64,000 nucleotides of DNA from Corynebacterium kalinowskii. Lineage in GTDB: Bacteria; Actinomycetota; Actinomycetes; Mycobacteriales; Mycobacteriaceae. The position numbers were made by a program, and so were the translations under genes. This document shows positions 42,723-51,550 of this stretch, piece by piece; position 1 is the stretch's first letter; every line of letters starts with the position of its first letter. The stretch spans positions 682,001-746,000 of the forward strand of contig NZ_CP046452.1 in assembly GCF_009734385.1 (NCBI RefSeq), read 5' to 3'. A model generated the notes under the pieces. That model was not told where the DNA came from and did not search any database. It saw only the letters and a list, made by a program, of their open reading frames with translations.

Positions 42723-44576
42723 ATGGATTCCATCAAGGTGGTCAATGAGACCACACCAGAAAACCCGCGGGAGCGAGCGTTTCTGGGGCTCAAGACAGAT
42801 CCGCTGATCTTTTTGGCGGCAACCGGTTTCATCCTGGTGTTCGTGGTTGCCACGATCGCTTTTGGAAAGCGTGCACAGGAGGCGTTCACTGCGATCGCCG
42901 GTAGCTTGCTCACCAATTTGGGCTGGATGTACATCGGTGGTGTCTCGCTAGCCCTGTTGTTCCTGATCGCTGTGTTCGTTTCCCGCTTCGGCCGAGTCAA
43001 GCTCGGCGATGATGACGACGAGCCCGAACACTCCCTGCCGGTTTGGTTCGCAATGCTCTTCGCTGGCGGCACTGGCGCCGTCCTGATGTTCTGGGGCGTG
43101 GCCGAGCCGATCAATCACTATTACAACGTGCCGCAGAACAACGTCGATTCTCAAACGCAGGAGGCGGCCCGCCAGGCGATGGCCTTCACCTACTATCACT
43201 TCGGCATTCACATGTGGGTGATTATGGTGCTGCCAGGCCTCGCCCTCGGCTACTTCATCTACAAGCGTAAATTGCCGCCGCGCCTATCCTCCGTGTTCGC
43301 GCCACTGCTCGGCGCGCGCATCTACTCCACGCCGGGCAAGCTTATCGACGCCCTCGCCGTCGTCGGCACCGTATTCGGCATCGCCGTCTCGGTTGGCCTC
43401 GGCGCACTCCAGATCAATGCCGGTCTGCACAAGCTGTATGGTGTGCCGGAGATCAGCTGGGTACAGCTGTCCATTTTGCTGGTGATCACGATCGCGGCAT
43501 GTTTGTCTGTGGCCTCTGGCTTGGATAAGGGCATCAAGATTCTGTCGAACCTCAACATCGGCATGGCAGTGCTGTTCCTCGTATTCGTCCTGATCGCGGG
43601 GCCGACGCTGACGCTGCTGCGTGCTTCCGTGGAGGCCTTCGGCATTTACGCCGAAGAGCTTCCGGAAATGATGTTCTGGACGGATTCCTTTGATCAGAAC
43701 CCTGGTTGGCAGGGCAAGTGGACCGTGTTCTATTGGGCGTGGACCATTTGTTGGTCGCCATTCGTCGGCCTGTTCGTGGCGCGTATTTCGCGTGGCCGCA
43801 CGGTGCGCGAGTTCATTGCCGGTGTGCTGGCCTTGCCGACGATCTTCGCCATCATCTGGTTTGCTATCTTTGGCCGCGCTGGCCTTGAACTCGAGTTCGC
43901 CGATCCTGGCTTCCTGACAACCCCTGTTGTCGTGGAAGGCGACGTCCCAGCTGCGCTATTCAAGTTCCTGGAGGCCTACCCGCTGACGTCGATCGTCGCC
44001 CCGTTGGCTTTGTTGATCGTCATCATCTTCTTCATCACCTCGATCGACTCTGCGGCGATGGTCACCGACATGATGTGCACTGGCGAAGAGAACCAGTCGC
44101 CGACGTCGTACCGCGTGCTGTGGGCCGTGCTCATCGGCTCGGTAGCGGCTGCACTGCTGCTCGTCTCCCCGGAGACAGGTATCGCCACATTGCAGGAAGT
44201 AGTGATCATCGTCGCACTGCCGTTTTTCTTGATGCAGTTCGTGATGATGTATTCCCTCATTAAGGGAATGGGTGATGATGCTGCTGCGCGTCGCCGAGTT
44301 CTCACCCGCAAGTGGGAGAAGACCGACACCCCAGAAAAGCTGGAAGCTCATGAGGCGCTGCCAGCTCCTGGCTATGACGAGGAAGGCAACGAGCTGCCTA
44401 CGCTCCACTACGACTATGACGAAGAAGGACGCATCATCATCGCCGGAGACGTGGTTATTGCCGGTGACCTCGGCGTGGTGGGCGATATTGACGATGATCC
44501 AGACGATAGTGGCCCCAGCGCCGTCGGTGATGGACACACCGTGATCGAAACCACTCCACCACGTAACTGGACATAG
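42723..44576 (+). CDS. BCCT-family osmolyte transporter (EctP/BetP-like)
   Basis: 617-aa Na+-coupled carrier for betaine, ectoine, proline or similar compatible solutes. Conserved: W-G-V-A-E-P-I-N-H-Y-Y, S-V-G-L-G-A-L-Q-I-N-A-G-L and the substrate-site helix F-Y-W-A-W-T-I-C-W-S-P-F-V-G. In BetP the equivalent of the Thr here is the second Trp of A-W-W-I-S-W, so the substrate range may differ from BetP. The C-terminal tail (~110 residues after the last helix) is strongly acidic and unlike the basic osmosensing BetP tail. ATG 42723 follows AGGAAG. A bidirectional terminator follows. Confidence 0.9.
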   Translation: MDSIKVVNETTPENPRERAFLGLKTDPLIFLAATGFILVFVVATIAFGKRAQEAFTAIAGSLLTNLGWMYIGGVSLALLFLIAVFVSRFGRVKLGDDDDEPEHSLPVWFAMLFAGGTGAVLMFWGVAEPINHYYNVPQNNVDSQTQEAARQAMAFTYYHFGIHMWVIMVLPGLALGYFIYKRKLPPRLSSVFAPLLGARIYSTPGKLIDALAVVGTVFGIAVSVGLGALQINAGLHKLYGVPEISWVQLSILLVITIAACLSVASGLDKGIKILSNLNIGMAVLFLVFVLIAGPTLTLLRASVEAFGIYAEELPEMMFWTDSFDQNPGWQGKWTVFYWAWTICWSPFVGLFVARISRGRTVREFIAGVLALPTIFAIIWFAIFGRAGLELEFADPGFLTTPVVVEGDVPAALFKFLEAYPLTSIVAPLALLIVIIFFITSIDSAAMVTDMMCTGEENQSPTSYRVLWAVLIGSVAAALLLVSPETGIATLQEVVIIVALPFFLMQFVMMYSLIKGMGDDAAARRRVLTRKWEKTDTPEKLEAHEALPAPGYDEEGNELPTLHYDYDEEGRIIIAGDVVIAGDLGVVGDIDDDPDDSGPSAVGDGHTVIETTPPRNWT

Positions 44577-44608
44577 AAAAAACCCTCGCTGGGCAGCGAG
44601 GGTTTTTC
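44577..44608. terminator. Bidirectional Rho-independent terminator
   Basis: Perfect 10-bp stem AACCCTCGCT (44581-44590) / AGCGAGGGTT (44595-44604), loop GGGC, flanked by AAAA and TTTTT. It serves both the BCCT gene (plus) and brnQ (minus). Confidence 0.92.
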
Positions 44609-44616
44609 GGTTCAAA

Positions 44617-46002
44617 CTAGAGCGTAGGGAGCTCAGGCTCGACGTCCTCACGGAAGACGATCTCTTCCTTCGGACGAGTGAAGTCGATAACAGCACCGAT
44701 GACGGTGGCGATCAGAACTGGGACGACCCAGCCGAGATCAATCTTGTGCATTGGGGACCAGCCGATGATCGGTTCGATCACGTCGGAACCCCAGCCCAGG
44801 GTGTTGAAGCTCATCAGTGCGGCCCAGATGATGGCGACTGGGAGAGCCAGCTTGAACACGGTGTTCACGCGGCGACCGAAAAGTGGCTCGGCCAGAGTCA
44901 GGAAGATCAGTGCGATTGCTGGTGGGTAGAGGAAGCCGATGATTGGGCCAGCAATGGCCAGCACGGCATCCAGACCCAGAATGGACAGCAGCGTCGCGAT
45001 GACGGTGAAAATGACTGCCCATACGCGGTAGGAAATAGATGGCACGAGGTGGTTGAAGAACTCGGAGGTTGCGCCGATGAGGCCGACGGACGTCGTGATG
45101 CAGGCAAGCAAGACGATGGCGCCGAAGACGATCATGCCTGGCTCGCCCATGGTGAGCTTCGCAGCGTCGGACAGCAGGGCAGCGCCGTTTTCGTACTTCG
45201 TTGGCTCCGGAATCACCTGACCGATCAGACCCAGGCCGACGTAGATCACTGCGAGCAGACCGCCGGCGATGACGGCAGCCATGGACACGCCACGGACGAG
45301 GACGTTGCCCTCAGGGAAGCCCTTGTAGCGCAGCGCGTTGACGACGACGATGCCGAAGGCCAGCGCGGCCAGGGAGTCCATGGTGAGGTAGCCAACGACC
45401 AAGCCATGTGCCATCGGAGCGGAAGCGTAGTCTTCGGTCACAGCGCCTGGGGTGCCGTTCAGGTTCAGCATGGACAGTACGACCAGCAGAACTAGGAGGA
45501 TGAGCAGCAGTGGGGTCAGTGCTTTGCCGAGTGCGTCAACCAGGCCCGCAGGGTTAAGGGCGAGCAGCAAAGAGACACCGAAGAAGATAATGGAGAAGAT
45601 GGCGTTGGCGGCGAGGCCGTCGGCACCCGTGATCGGGACGATGGCCGTTTCGAAGCTCACGACGCCGGTACGTGGCAGCGCGTAGAAGCAGCCAATAGAC
45701 AAGTACACCAGCACTGGGAAGAGGATTCCGAACAGCGCGCCGCCTCGCTTAGCCAGGTCTTGCACGTTGTTACCCGTCAGAGCGATAGCCACCACGCCGA
45801 TAACGGGTAGGGCTACGCCGGCGAGACAGAAGCCAATGATGGCTGGCCAGAACTTGTCGCCGGACTCGACACCGAGCATTGGCGGGAAAATCAAGTTGCC
45901 GGCGCCGAAGAACATCGAAAACAGCATCAAGCTGGTCGCGATGACGATAGTGGTGCGCGACTTCGAGCTCAACGGAGCTGCATTAGAGTCGGCAGTGGTC
46001 AT
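44617..46002 (-). CDS. brnQ: Branched-chain amino acid:cation symporter
   Basis: 461-aa LIVCS-family carrier importing Leu, Ile, Val (and Met in C. glutamicum) with Na+. Hallmarks: M-L-F-S-M-F-F-G-A-G-N-L-I-F-P-P near the N-terminus, about twelve helices and the G-x-F-Y-A-L-P-R-T-G segment. An AAAGG ribosome-binding site precedes the ATG. It is monocistronic and shares its terminator with the BCCT gene. Confidence 0.93.
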   Translation of the reverse strand: MTTADSNAAPLSSKSRTTIVIATSLMLFSMFFGAGNLIFPPMLGVESGDKFWPAIIGFCLAGVALPVIGVVAIALTGNNVQDLAKRGGALFGILFPVLVYLSIGCFYALPRTGVVSFETAIVPITGADGLAANAIFSIIFFGVSLLLALNPAGLVDALGKALTPLLLILLVLLVVLSMLNLNGTPGAVTEDYASAPMAHGLVVGYLTMDSLAALAFGIVVVNALRYKGFPEGNVLVRGVSMAAVIAGGLLAVIYVGLGLIGQVIPEPTKYENGAALLSDAAKLTMGEPGMIVFGAIVLLACITTSVGLIGATSEFFNHLVPSISYRVWAVIFTVIATLLSILGLDAVLAIAGPIIGFLYPPAIALIFLTLAEPLFGRRVNTVFKLALPVAIIWAALMSFNTLGWGSDVIEPIIGWSPMHKIDLGWVVPVLIATVIGAVIDFTRPKEEIVFREDVEPELPTL

Positions 46003-46137
46003 GAGAAACCTTTCAAAGAATCCTGTTCTTTCGCTGATGATCTTGCAGCAAGGGGTGGTAGCTGCGCCATATCTGCAAAGTGTTCAATGATGCGGTGTCC
46101 CAATCCTAACCCGTTGTCTCACTAAATGGGAAAAAAT

Positions 46138-47982
46138 CTAGGATTCGAGACCGAACTTTTGGAGTTTCCTGCGGTTTTCCACCGAATTGTTCGACGTTAG
46201 TTCCAAAAGCTCCGCATAAACGCCACCGGTGGTCGCGAGTTCGGCAGGGGATCCGATTTCGTCGACGTGGCCGTCGACAAGCGTGATGATCTTGTCTACG
46301 GTCGCGATGGTCGAGAGGCGGTGCGCGATGATCATGGTGGTGCGGCCCACCATCAGCTCGTCCAGACCCTTCTGTACGGCCTGCTCAGCCTTGGTATCCA
46401 GGGCCGAGGTGGCCTCATCGAGTACCAACACCGGGGCGTCCTTCAAGATCGCGCGGGCCACGGCGACACGCTGCTTCTGTCCACCGGACAGACGCAGGCC
46501 ACGCTCGCCGATCACCGTGTCATAGCCGTCGGTGAACTTGGTGATGAAGCCGTGGGCATTCGCGCGCTTGGCTGCGGCGATGATCTCTTCTTCCGTCGCT
46601 CCGGGACGGCCATAAGCGATGTTCTCGCGCACCGTACCCGAGAACAAGGCCGCCTCCTGGAACACCACGCCCACAGAGGATCGGAGCGTTGCATTGTCCA
46701 GCTCGTCCACATCTCGGCCGCACACAAGCATTCGGCCGGCGCTCGGCCGATAGAGTCCGAGCAGCAAATTGACCAGGGTCGATTTACCGCCGCCAGACTC
46801 ACCGACGAGCGCAATGCGCTCGCCCGCCTGCGCGGCGAAGGTGACATCGTGAATGACCTGTTCGTCGGTGTATCCGAAGCTCACGCCCTCGAAAGCGATG
46901 ACCGGCTTATCCGGGACCGGGCGCAGCGGAGTCGCCTGCTCCGGATGCAATTCCGGAGTATCCGATGTGCTGGCAGCCTCAATGAGCTGGTGGTTCGCGG
47001 TATGTTCCGGCAGCTGCTCCATGACTTCGAAGTAATCCTTGGAACCGGCCACCGCGCGCTGCGCCGAATCCACCAGGAAACTCATCATGAACACTGGCTG
47101 CTTGGCCATATTAATCAGCTGTAGGAGCAGAACCAGGTCGCCGAGCGAGAAGAAGCCGTGCAAGGTGCGATAGAACAGCAAGAGGTAAATACCGAAAAAG
47201 ATGAAGTTCATGGCCCCGCCACGCGCAAAGTCCATGAAGTGCCAGTAACGGGACTGCTCGCGGGTGAGGGTGACGGTATTGCCGTATCGACGTCCAAAGC
47301 TGCCCAACTCGCGCAGCTCCGAAACGAAGGACTTGACCACCTTGACCTGGCCCACCACCTCTGCGAAGCGTCCGCCTGCAGCATCAATATCTTTGTTCTT
47401 CGTGCCCTCAATCCGCTGCCACTTCTTAGAAGTCAGGGTGGTCAGCCACATGTACAGCGGGAAGATCACTGCCAGGAGCAACGCAAGTGGCCAGTAGTAC
47501 CAGCCGGTAATTCCCAGCACCGCAACTGTGGTGATGAGCATAGGGAAAAAGTTGTTCGAGAACGACTGCAGGAACTGCGTAATCGAGGTGATCGATCGGT
47601 CGAGGCGAGCAATGATCGTGCCGGTGACCTGGTTGTCGAAATAGCCCTGGGGCAGGCTGAGTAGCTTGGCAAAGTAGCGCGTTGACAGGATTTGTCGCAT
47701 GCGAGCGGACATGACATCGCCGATGTAACCGCCGATGTTGTGAATCGTCGTGTTGGCAAGCTCGGCGACGAACAAGGCAACCGCAAGGAAGATGATGGTC
47801 CGGGTCACACTATCTGCGGTGACCTCACCGCTGACTGCGGAGACGATCGTGTCCGTTGCGCTGCGTAGAACAAATGGAGTAACGAGAGAAAGCGCTGCGA
47901 CCACTACCGAGGAGACGATCACGCCCACATAAAATGGCCACAGAGCGGAGGTGGTTCGCAAAATTCGAGCTAAAGATCGCAC
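46138..47982 (-). CDS. ABC exporter, fused membrane and ATPase domains
   Basis: 614-aa half-transporter of the MsbA/LmrA layout that would act as a dimer. An ABC-membrane domain with six helices (residues ~15-310) is followed by an ATPase: Walker A G-E-S-G-G-G-K-S-T (~395-403), signature L-S-G-G-Q-K-Q-R, Walker B V-L-V-L-D-E-A-T-S and the switch His in A-H-R-L-S-T. GTG start with GGAAAG. It stands alone, with no partner half-transporter beside it. Substrate unknown. Confidence 0.9.
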   Translation of the reverse strand: MRSLARILRTTSALWPFYVGVIVSSVVVAALSLVTPFVLRSATDTIVSAVSGEVTADSVTRTIIFLAVALFVAELANTTIHNIGGYIGDVMSARMRQILSTRYFAKLLSLPQGYFDNQVTGTIIARLDRSITSITQFLQSFSNNFFPMLITTVAVLGITGWYYWPLALLLAVIFPLYMWLTTLTSKKWQRIEGTKNKDIDAAGGRFAEVVGQVKVVKSFVSELRELGSFGRRYGNTVTLTREQSRYWHFMDFARGGAMNFIFFGIYLLLFYRTLHGFFSLGDLVLLLQLINMAKQPVFMMSFLVDSAQRAVAGSKDYFEVMEQLPEHTANHQLIEAASTSDTPELHPEQATPLRPVPDKPVIAFEGVSFGYTDEQVIHDVTFAAQAGERIALVGESGGGKSTLVNLLLGLYRPSAGRMLVCGRDVDELDNATLRSSVGVVFQEAALFSGTVRENIAYGRPGATEEEIIAAAKRANAHGFITKFTDGYDTVIGERGLRLSGGQKQRVAVARAILKDAPVLVLDEATSALDTKAEQAVQKGLDELMVGRTTMIIAHRLSTIATVDKIITLVDGHVDEIGSPAELATTGGVYAELLELTSNNSVENRRKLQKFGLES

Positions 47983-48057
47983 AGCTTTCCAATCAAAGTA
48001 GATGGTGACCTAGCTACAATATCCATAAGTACCGGGAAACTGCCCGTTGATACCCGC

Positions 48058-48063
48058 TAGGTT
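48058..48063 (+). promoter_or_regulatory. -10 element of lipoprotein gene (near-leaderless)
   Basis: TAGGTT, then 5 nt to ATG 48069. Confidence 0.4.
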
Positions 48064-48068
48064 GATTC

Positions 48069-48596
48069 ATGAAACTTCACGCCCCTGCTATCGCGCTCGT
48101 CGTCGCACTGTCGCTCACTGTTTCAGGGTGTGCCGCAGTGGGAGAGAAAATCAACGGTAAGCCAGCCTCTGCGAGCGGCGATGGGGAGAAGGTAGAAGTG
48201 ACCAAGACCCCGGAGCCTCAATTCCAGCCGAAGCAGGTCGAGCCGATCGTGGCGAAGGATCCCACCGAGCCGGTGAAAGACGAAGGCCTAGGGGTGCAGT
48301 GGCGCATCATGTCGGTGAAGCAAGGCACTACCGGTGGCGCTCAGTTCCTCATCGAAATGAAGAATCTCAACGAAGAATTTGCCGTGCCACAATCGGCCGT
48401 GGGCGAACCAACGCTCACACTCAAAAGTGGCGGCCCCGTCAACTTGATGCAAGTAGAAGACCAGGGCCTCGACGCCCCGCTCGGCGCCCTAGCCACCACC
48501 ATCGTCTCTTACACCTTCAACACCTCGCCGTGGAACCTCAGCAACGCTGAGCTAAAGATCGGCAATGCCGTCTTTAAGGGCTACCTCAACCTATAA
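48069..48596 (+). CDS. Small lipoprotein, 175 aa
   Basis: Lipoprotein signal with lipobox V-S-G-C (Cys21), a low-complexity Ser/Lys/Pro/Glu linker, then a ~110-residue C-terminal beta-rich domain. Membrane-anchored outside the cell. No family recognised with certainty; the C-terminal domain has the look of a DUF4352-like immunoglobulin fold. Its end overlaps the convergent crtI gene by 11 nt. Confidence 0.7.
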   Translation: MKLHAPAIALVVALSLTVSGCAAVGEKINGKPASASGDGEKVEVTKTPEPQFQPKQVEPIVAKDPTEPVKDEGLGVQWRIMSVKQGTTGGAQFLIEMKNLNEEFAVPQSAVGEPTLTLKSGGPVNLMQVEDQGLDAPLGALATTIVSYTFNTSPWNLSNAELKIGNAVFKGYLNL

Positions 48597-50067
48597 GGCC
48601 TTGCTCCCTTAACCGAGTCAGTACGTTCTCCGCGCTGATCAGGCACATCGGCAACCCCACGCCGGGGACCGTGGTCGCACCGGCAAACAATAATCCGTCC
48701 ACTTTGGCTGAGGAGTTGCTGCCGCGCAGAAACGCCGACTGCTGCAACGTGTGGGCTAAGCCGATCGCATTGCCGCGCCAGGCGTGGAAATCGGCGTGGA
48801 AGTCGCTTGGGCCAATGCTGCGACGAGCGACGATGTTGTCGGCGATGGTTGTTCCGGTGCGGTCGTCGATAAGCGCAACGACCTCATCAATGATCTGCTC
48901 GACGCGGGGATCGCCGCCGTAACCGTAGTCCTCGCGCGCCGGTACCGGGATGAGCACGAACACATTGGAGTGGCCTTCGGGCGCGCAACCAGGATCGGTC
49001 GCTGAGGCCTTACACACGTAGATGGATCGGGAATAGGAGCCGAGCTCGCCGGATGCGATGGCATCGAAGTCAACATCCCAGTCGTTGCTGAGGAGCAATT
49101 GGTGGTGGGTGAGTTCAGGCAAATCTCCCCGCACACCGAGCAGCGCGACGATGCAGCTAATGCCGGGATCTTTGCGCTTCCATTTCACTGTGCGAAGGGC
49201 CGAGGGCAAGAGCGATTCAGTGTGCTCGAGATCTGCCGCGGAAACGACGACATCAGCGGGAAGATGGCGCAGCTGCGCACCCTCGCGCACGCGCACGCCG
49301 GTGACCTGCTTACCCGAGGTTGTGATGCTGACCGCCTCGCAGTCGGTGTGAGTCTCGGCCCCCTTGTCTCGGGCCAGTCGAGCGATCGCGGAAATAAGTT
49401 CGGAGAAGCCACCCATCGGGTAGCGCACGCCCTCCACGAGGTCCGTGTGCGACAACAAGTGATACATCGCCGGGGTGCGCTTCGGCGCGCTGGAGAGGAA
49501 TACCGCTGGGTACTCCAGCACTTGACGGATCCGCTGATCTGCAAAATCCCGTGCGACCCACTGGTGCAAATTGAGGGTCAGAAGCTGGGTGAGCAGGGCG
49601 ATGTTACCTAGTACTGGCTTGGTCAAGAACGGGGCGAGCGAGCTGAACGTGGTGTACAAAAATGTATCCACGGCCACCCGGTACGTAAATGATGCCTTTT
49701 CCAGGTACTTAACTGTCTTGGCCCCGGCACCTGGTTCGAAGGATTCGAACAACTCGGGAACCTGGCCGGTCGTGATATCAAAAGCTGGGAGATCTTCGGG
49801 GAAAACCCGGTAAGCAGGGGAGAGATCCACCAGATCAAGCTGCTCCGCAGTGCTGGTGCCAAGGCTGGCGAAGAAACGATCGAAGGCCTCCGGCATGAGA
49901 TACCAGCTGGGACCCGTGTCAAAAGTAAAACCAGCTACCTCGAGCTTTCCAGCGCGGCCGCCGAGCTGGGAGTTCTTTTCGATGAGTGTGACGGTAGCTC
50001 CGGCGTCGGCAAGCAATGCCGCGGTGGCAAGGCCAGCGATGCCACCACCGATGATGACGGCGTGCAT
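48586..50067 (-). CDS. crtI: Phytoene desaturase
   Basis: Converts phytoene to lycopene (or neurosporene) in carotenoid synthesis. The 493-aa flavoprotein has an N-terminal FAD site I-I-G-G-G-I-A-G-L-A (5-14), E-K-N-S-Q-L-G-G-R-A-G-K and F-D-T-G-P-S-W-Y, and the C-terminal L-F-A-G-A-T-T-V-P-G-V-G-L-P motif of CrtI enzymes. It shares one base with the crtB stop (TGATG), so the two are coupled. Confidence 0.93.
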   Translation of the reverse strand: MHAVIIGGGIAGLATAALLADAGATVTLIEKNSQLGGRAGKLEVAGFTFDTGPSWYLMPEAFDRFFASLGTSTAEQLDLVDLSPAYRVFPEDLPAFDITTGQVPELFESFEPGAGAKTVKYLEKASFTYRVAVDTFLYTTFSSLAPFLTKPVLGNIALLTQLLTLNLHQWVARDFADQRIRQVLEYPAVFLSSAPKRTPAMYHLLSHTDLVEGVRYPMGGFSELISAIARLARDKGAETHTDCEAVSITTSGKQVTGVRVREGAQLRHLPADVVVSAADLEHTESLLPSALRTVKWKRKDPGISCIVALLGVRGDLPELTHHQLLLSNDWDVDFDAIASGELGSYSRSIYVCKASATDPGCAPEGHSNVFVLIPVPAREDYGYGGDPRVEQIIDEVVALIDDRTGTTIADNIVARRSIGPSDFHADFHAWRGNAIGLAHTLQQSAFLRGSNSSAKVDGLLFAGATTVPGVGLPMCLISAENVLTRLREQGLIG

Positions 50068-50942
50068 CAGTTCTCCTTCATTCGAGGTGCGAGGGCCACT
50101 GCGCGGGCGGCCAGGTAGGACTTGCGGGCGGCGGGGACGCGGACGCGCTCGGCTTGAATCTCGGCAAGCGTTGCCGCTTCGAGGCGGTCGGTGAGGTCTT
50201 GGAAAAGCAAGTACGAGGCGTAAACGCCAGAGCGGGCGGTAAGCGGCAGCACAGGGATGCCGAGCAGCGCGATCTTCAAATCCTCCCGGATCTCCGCGAT
50301 GAGCTCCGCCTTGGATGCTTCGGTGAGATCAAGGTAGTGCCGACCGAGCGCGGTATCGTCGGTGTGATAGTCGCGCAGGAAATTGATGAGCTGAAACGCC
50401 TTGCCCAGGTGCCGCGCCGCGACCGAGCACGTGCCTTGCGCCCGGTCATTTAGTGGCTGCTTGAAGGTGAAAATGCTCAGGCACATCAGGCCAATGACTT
50501 CGGCGGAACCAAAGACGTATTCCTCACGGGACGACGGCGTGTGCACACCAGGGGTGAGATCGGCGCGCATCGATGCGAAGAAAGCTCGCAGGTGCTCGGG
50601 ATCAATCCGACAGGTGCGTGCTGTCTTAGCAAAGGCGTGGAGCGCGGGATTCGGCGAGAACTGCTTTTCTATCGCAGTGCAGGTGTCTGCCTCAAAACGG
50701 TTCAAAACCTCCGCGATGTCCTCGCCGCTCAGCCCCGCTTCAGCGGCCACGCCATCGACGATTTCATCCGCGATCCGCACCACCGCGTACAGATTGCGGA
50801 TGTGGGTGCGTGTTTCAGGGCCGAGCAGCGTGCTGGCCAGCGAAAAACTGGTGGAATAGCAAGCGATCACGGTACTCGCCGAGCGGACAGCCATCCGGTT
50901 GAATTTCTCGAGTGGAGTCGCGCGATGTGTCATACCCTCCAT
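50067..50942 (-). CDS. crtB: Phytoene synthase
   Basis: Condenses two geranylgeranyl diphosphates to phytoene. The 291-aa squalene/phytoene synthase fold shows the two Asp-rich metal sites: R-I-A-D-E-I-V-D (around 56-63) and L-I-N-F-L-R-D-Y-H-T-D-D (around 180-195). First gene of a crtB-crtI pair. crtE and the C50-pathway genes (crtEb, crtYe/f) are not in the window. Confidence 0.93.
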   Translation of the reverse strand: MEGMTHRATPLEKFNRMAVRSASTVIACYSTSFSLASTLLGPETRTHIRNLYAVVRIADEIVDGVAAEAGLSGEDIAEVLNRFEADTCTAIEKQFSPNPALHAFAKTARTCRIDPEHLRAFFASMRADLTPGVHTPSSREEYVFGSAEVIGLMCLSIFTFKQPLNDRAQGTCSVAARHLGKAFQLINFLRDYHTDDTALGRHYLDLTEASKAELIAEIREDLKIALLGIPVLPLTARSGVYASYLLFQDLTDRLEAATLAEIQAERVRVPAARKSYLAARAVALAPRMKEN

Positions 50943-50995
50943 AATCTCATGCCGATTGCCACAAACCCAGCCGTCACCAGCTACGGTGGATAGCT

Positions 50996-51550
50996 ATGAC
51001 TGTGAGCCCTGAATTGGTTGTCCTCGTTGCTCAGGACGGAACGCCGACCGGGACGGCGCCAAAAGCTTCCGTGCACACGACCGACACCCCACTTCACTTG
51101 GCCTTTTCTTGCTACGTTCGCAACAGTGAAGGGCACCTGCTGATCACCCGGCGCTCACTCCACAAGCTCACCTGGCCGGGCATTTGGACGAACTCCATGT
51201 GTGGACACCCCGCCCCAGGCGAGAGCTTTGAAGACGCCATTCAGCGCCGCGCCACCACCGAGCTCGGCCTGCCAGCGGGCTCGCTTATCGACGTCCGCCC
51301 CGTCCTTCCCGACTTCTCCTACCGGGCCACCGATTCCTCCGGCATCGTCGAATGGGAAATTTGCCCGGTGTTCCAGGCGAAACTCGCGCCGGGTAGTGAG
51401 GTGGCTCCGTTTGATCGCGAGGTGGATTCCTACGAGTGGGTAGATCCGGCGGCGTTGATTTCGGCAGTCCAGAGCGCTCCGTTTGCGTTCAGTCCGTGGA
51501 TGGTAGAGCAACTATCGCACGAGCAGCTGCGCGCAGCGCTCCTGGGTTAG
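50996..51550 (+). CDS. idi: Isopentenyl-diphosphate delta-isomerase
   Basis: Type 1 (Nudix-fold) IPP isomerase, 184 aa, interconverting IPP and DMAPP, the isoprenoid building blocks. Seen: T-W-P-G-I-W-T-N-S-M-C-G-H-P with catalytic Cys69, the Nudix-like G-E-S-F-E-D-A-I-Q-R-R-A-T-T-E-L-G segment, and W-E-I/E-H-region acidic residues. It is divergent from crtB with a 53-bp gap, supplying the same pathway. It overlaps the convergent maltokinase gene by 4 nt. Confidence 0.95.
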   Translation: MTVSPELVVLVAQDGTPTGTAPKASVHTTDTPLHLAFSCYVRNSEGHLLITRRSLHKLTWPGIWTNSMCGHPAPGESFEDAIQRRATTELGLPAGSLIDVRPVLPDFSYRATDSSGIVEWEICPVFQAKLAPGSEVAPFDREVDSYEWVDPAALISAVQSAPFAFSPWMVEQLSHEQLRAALLG

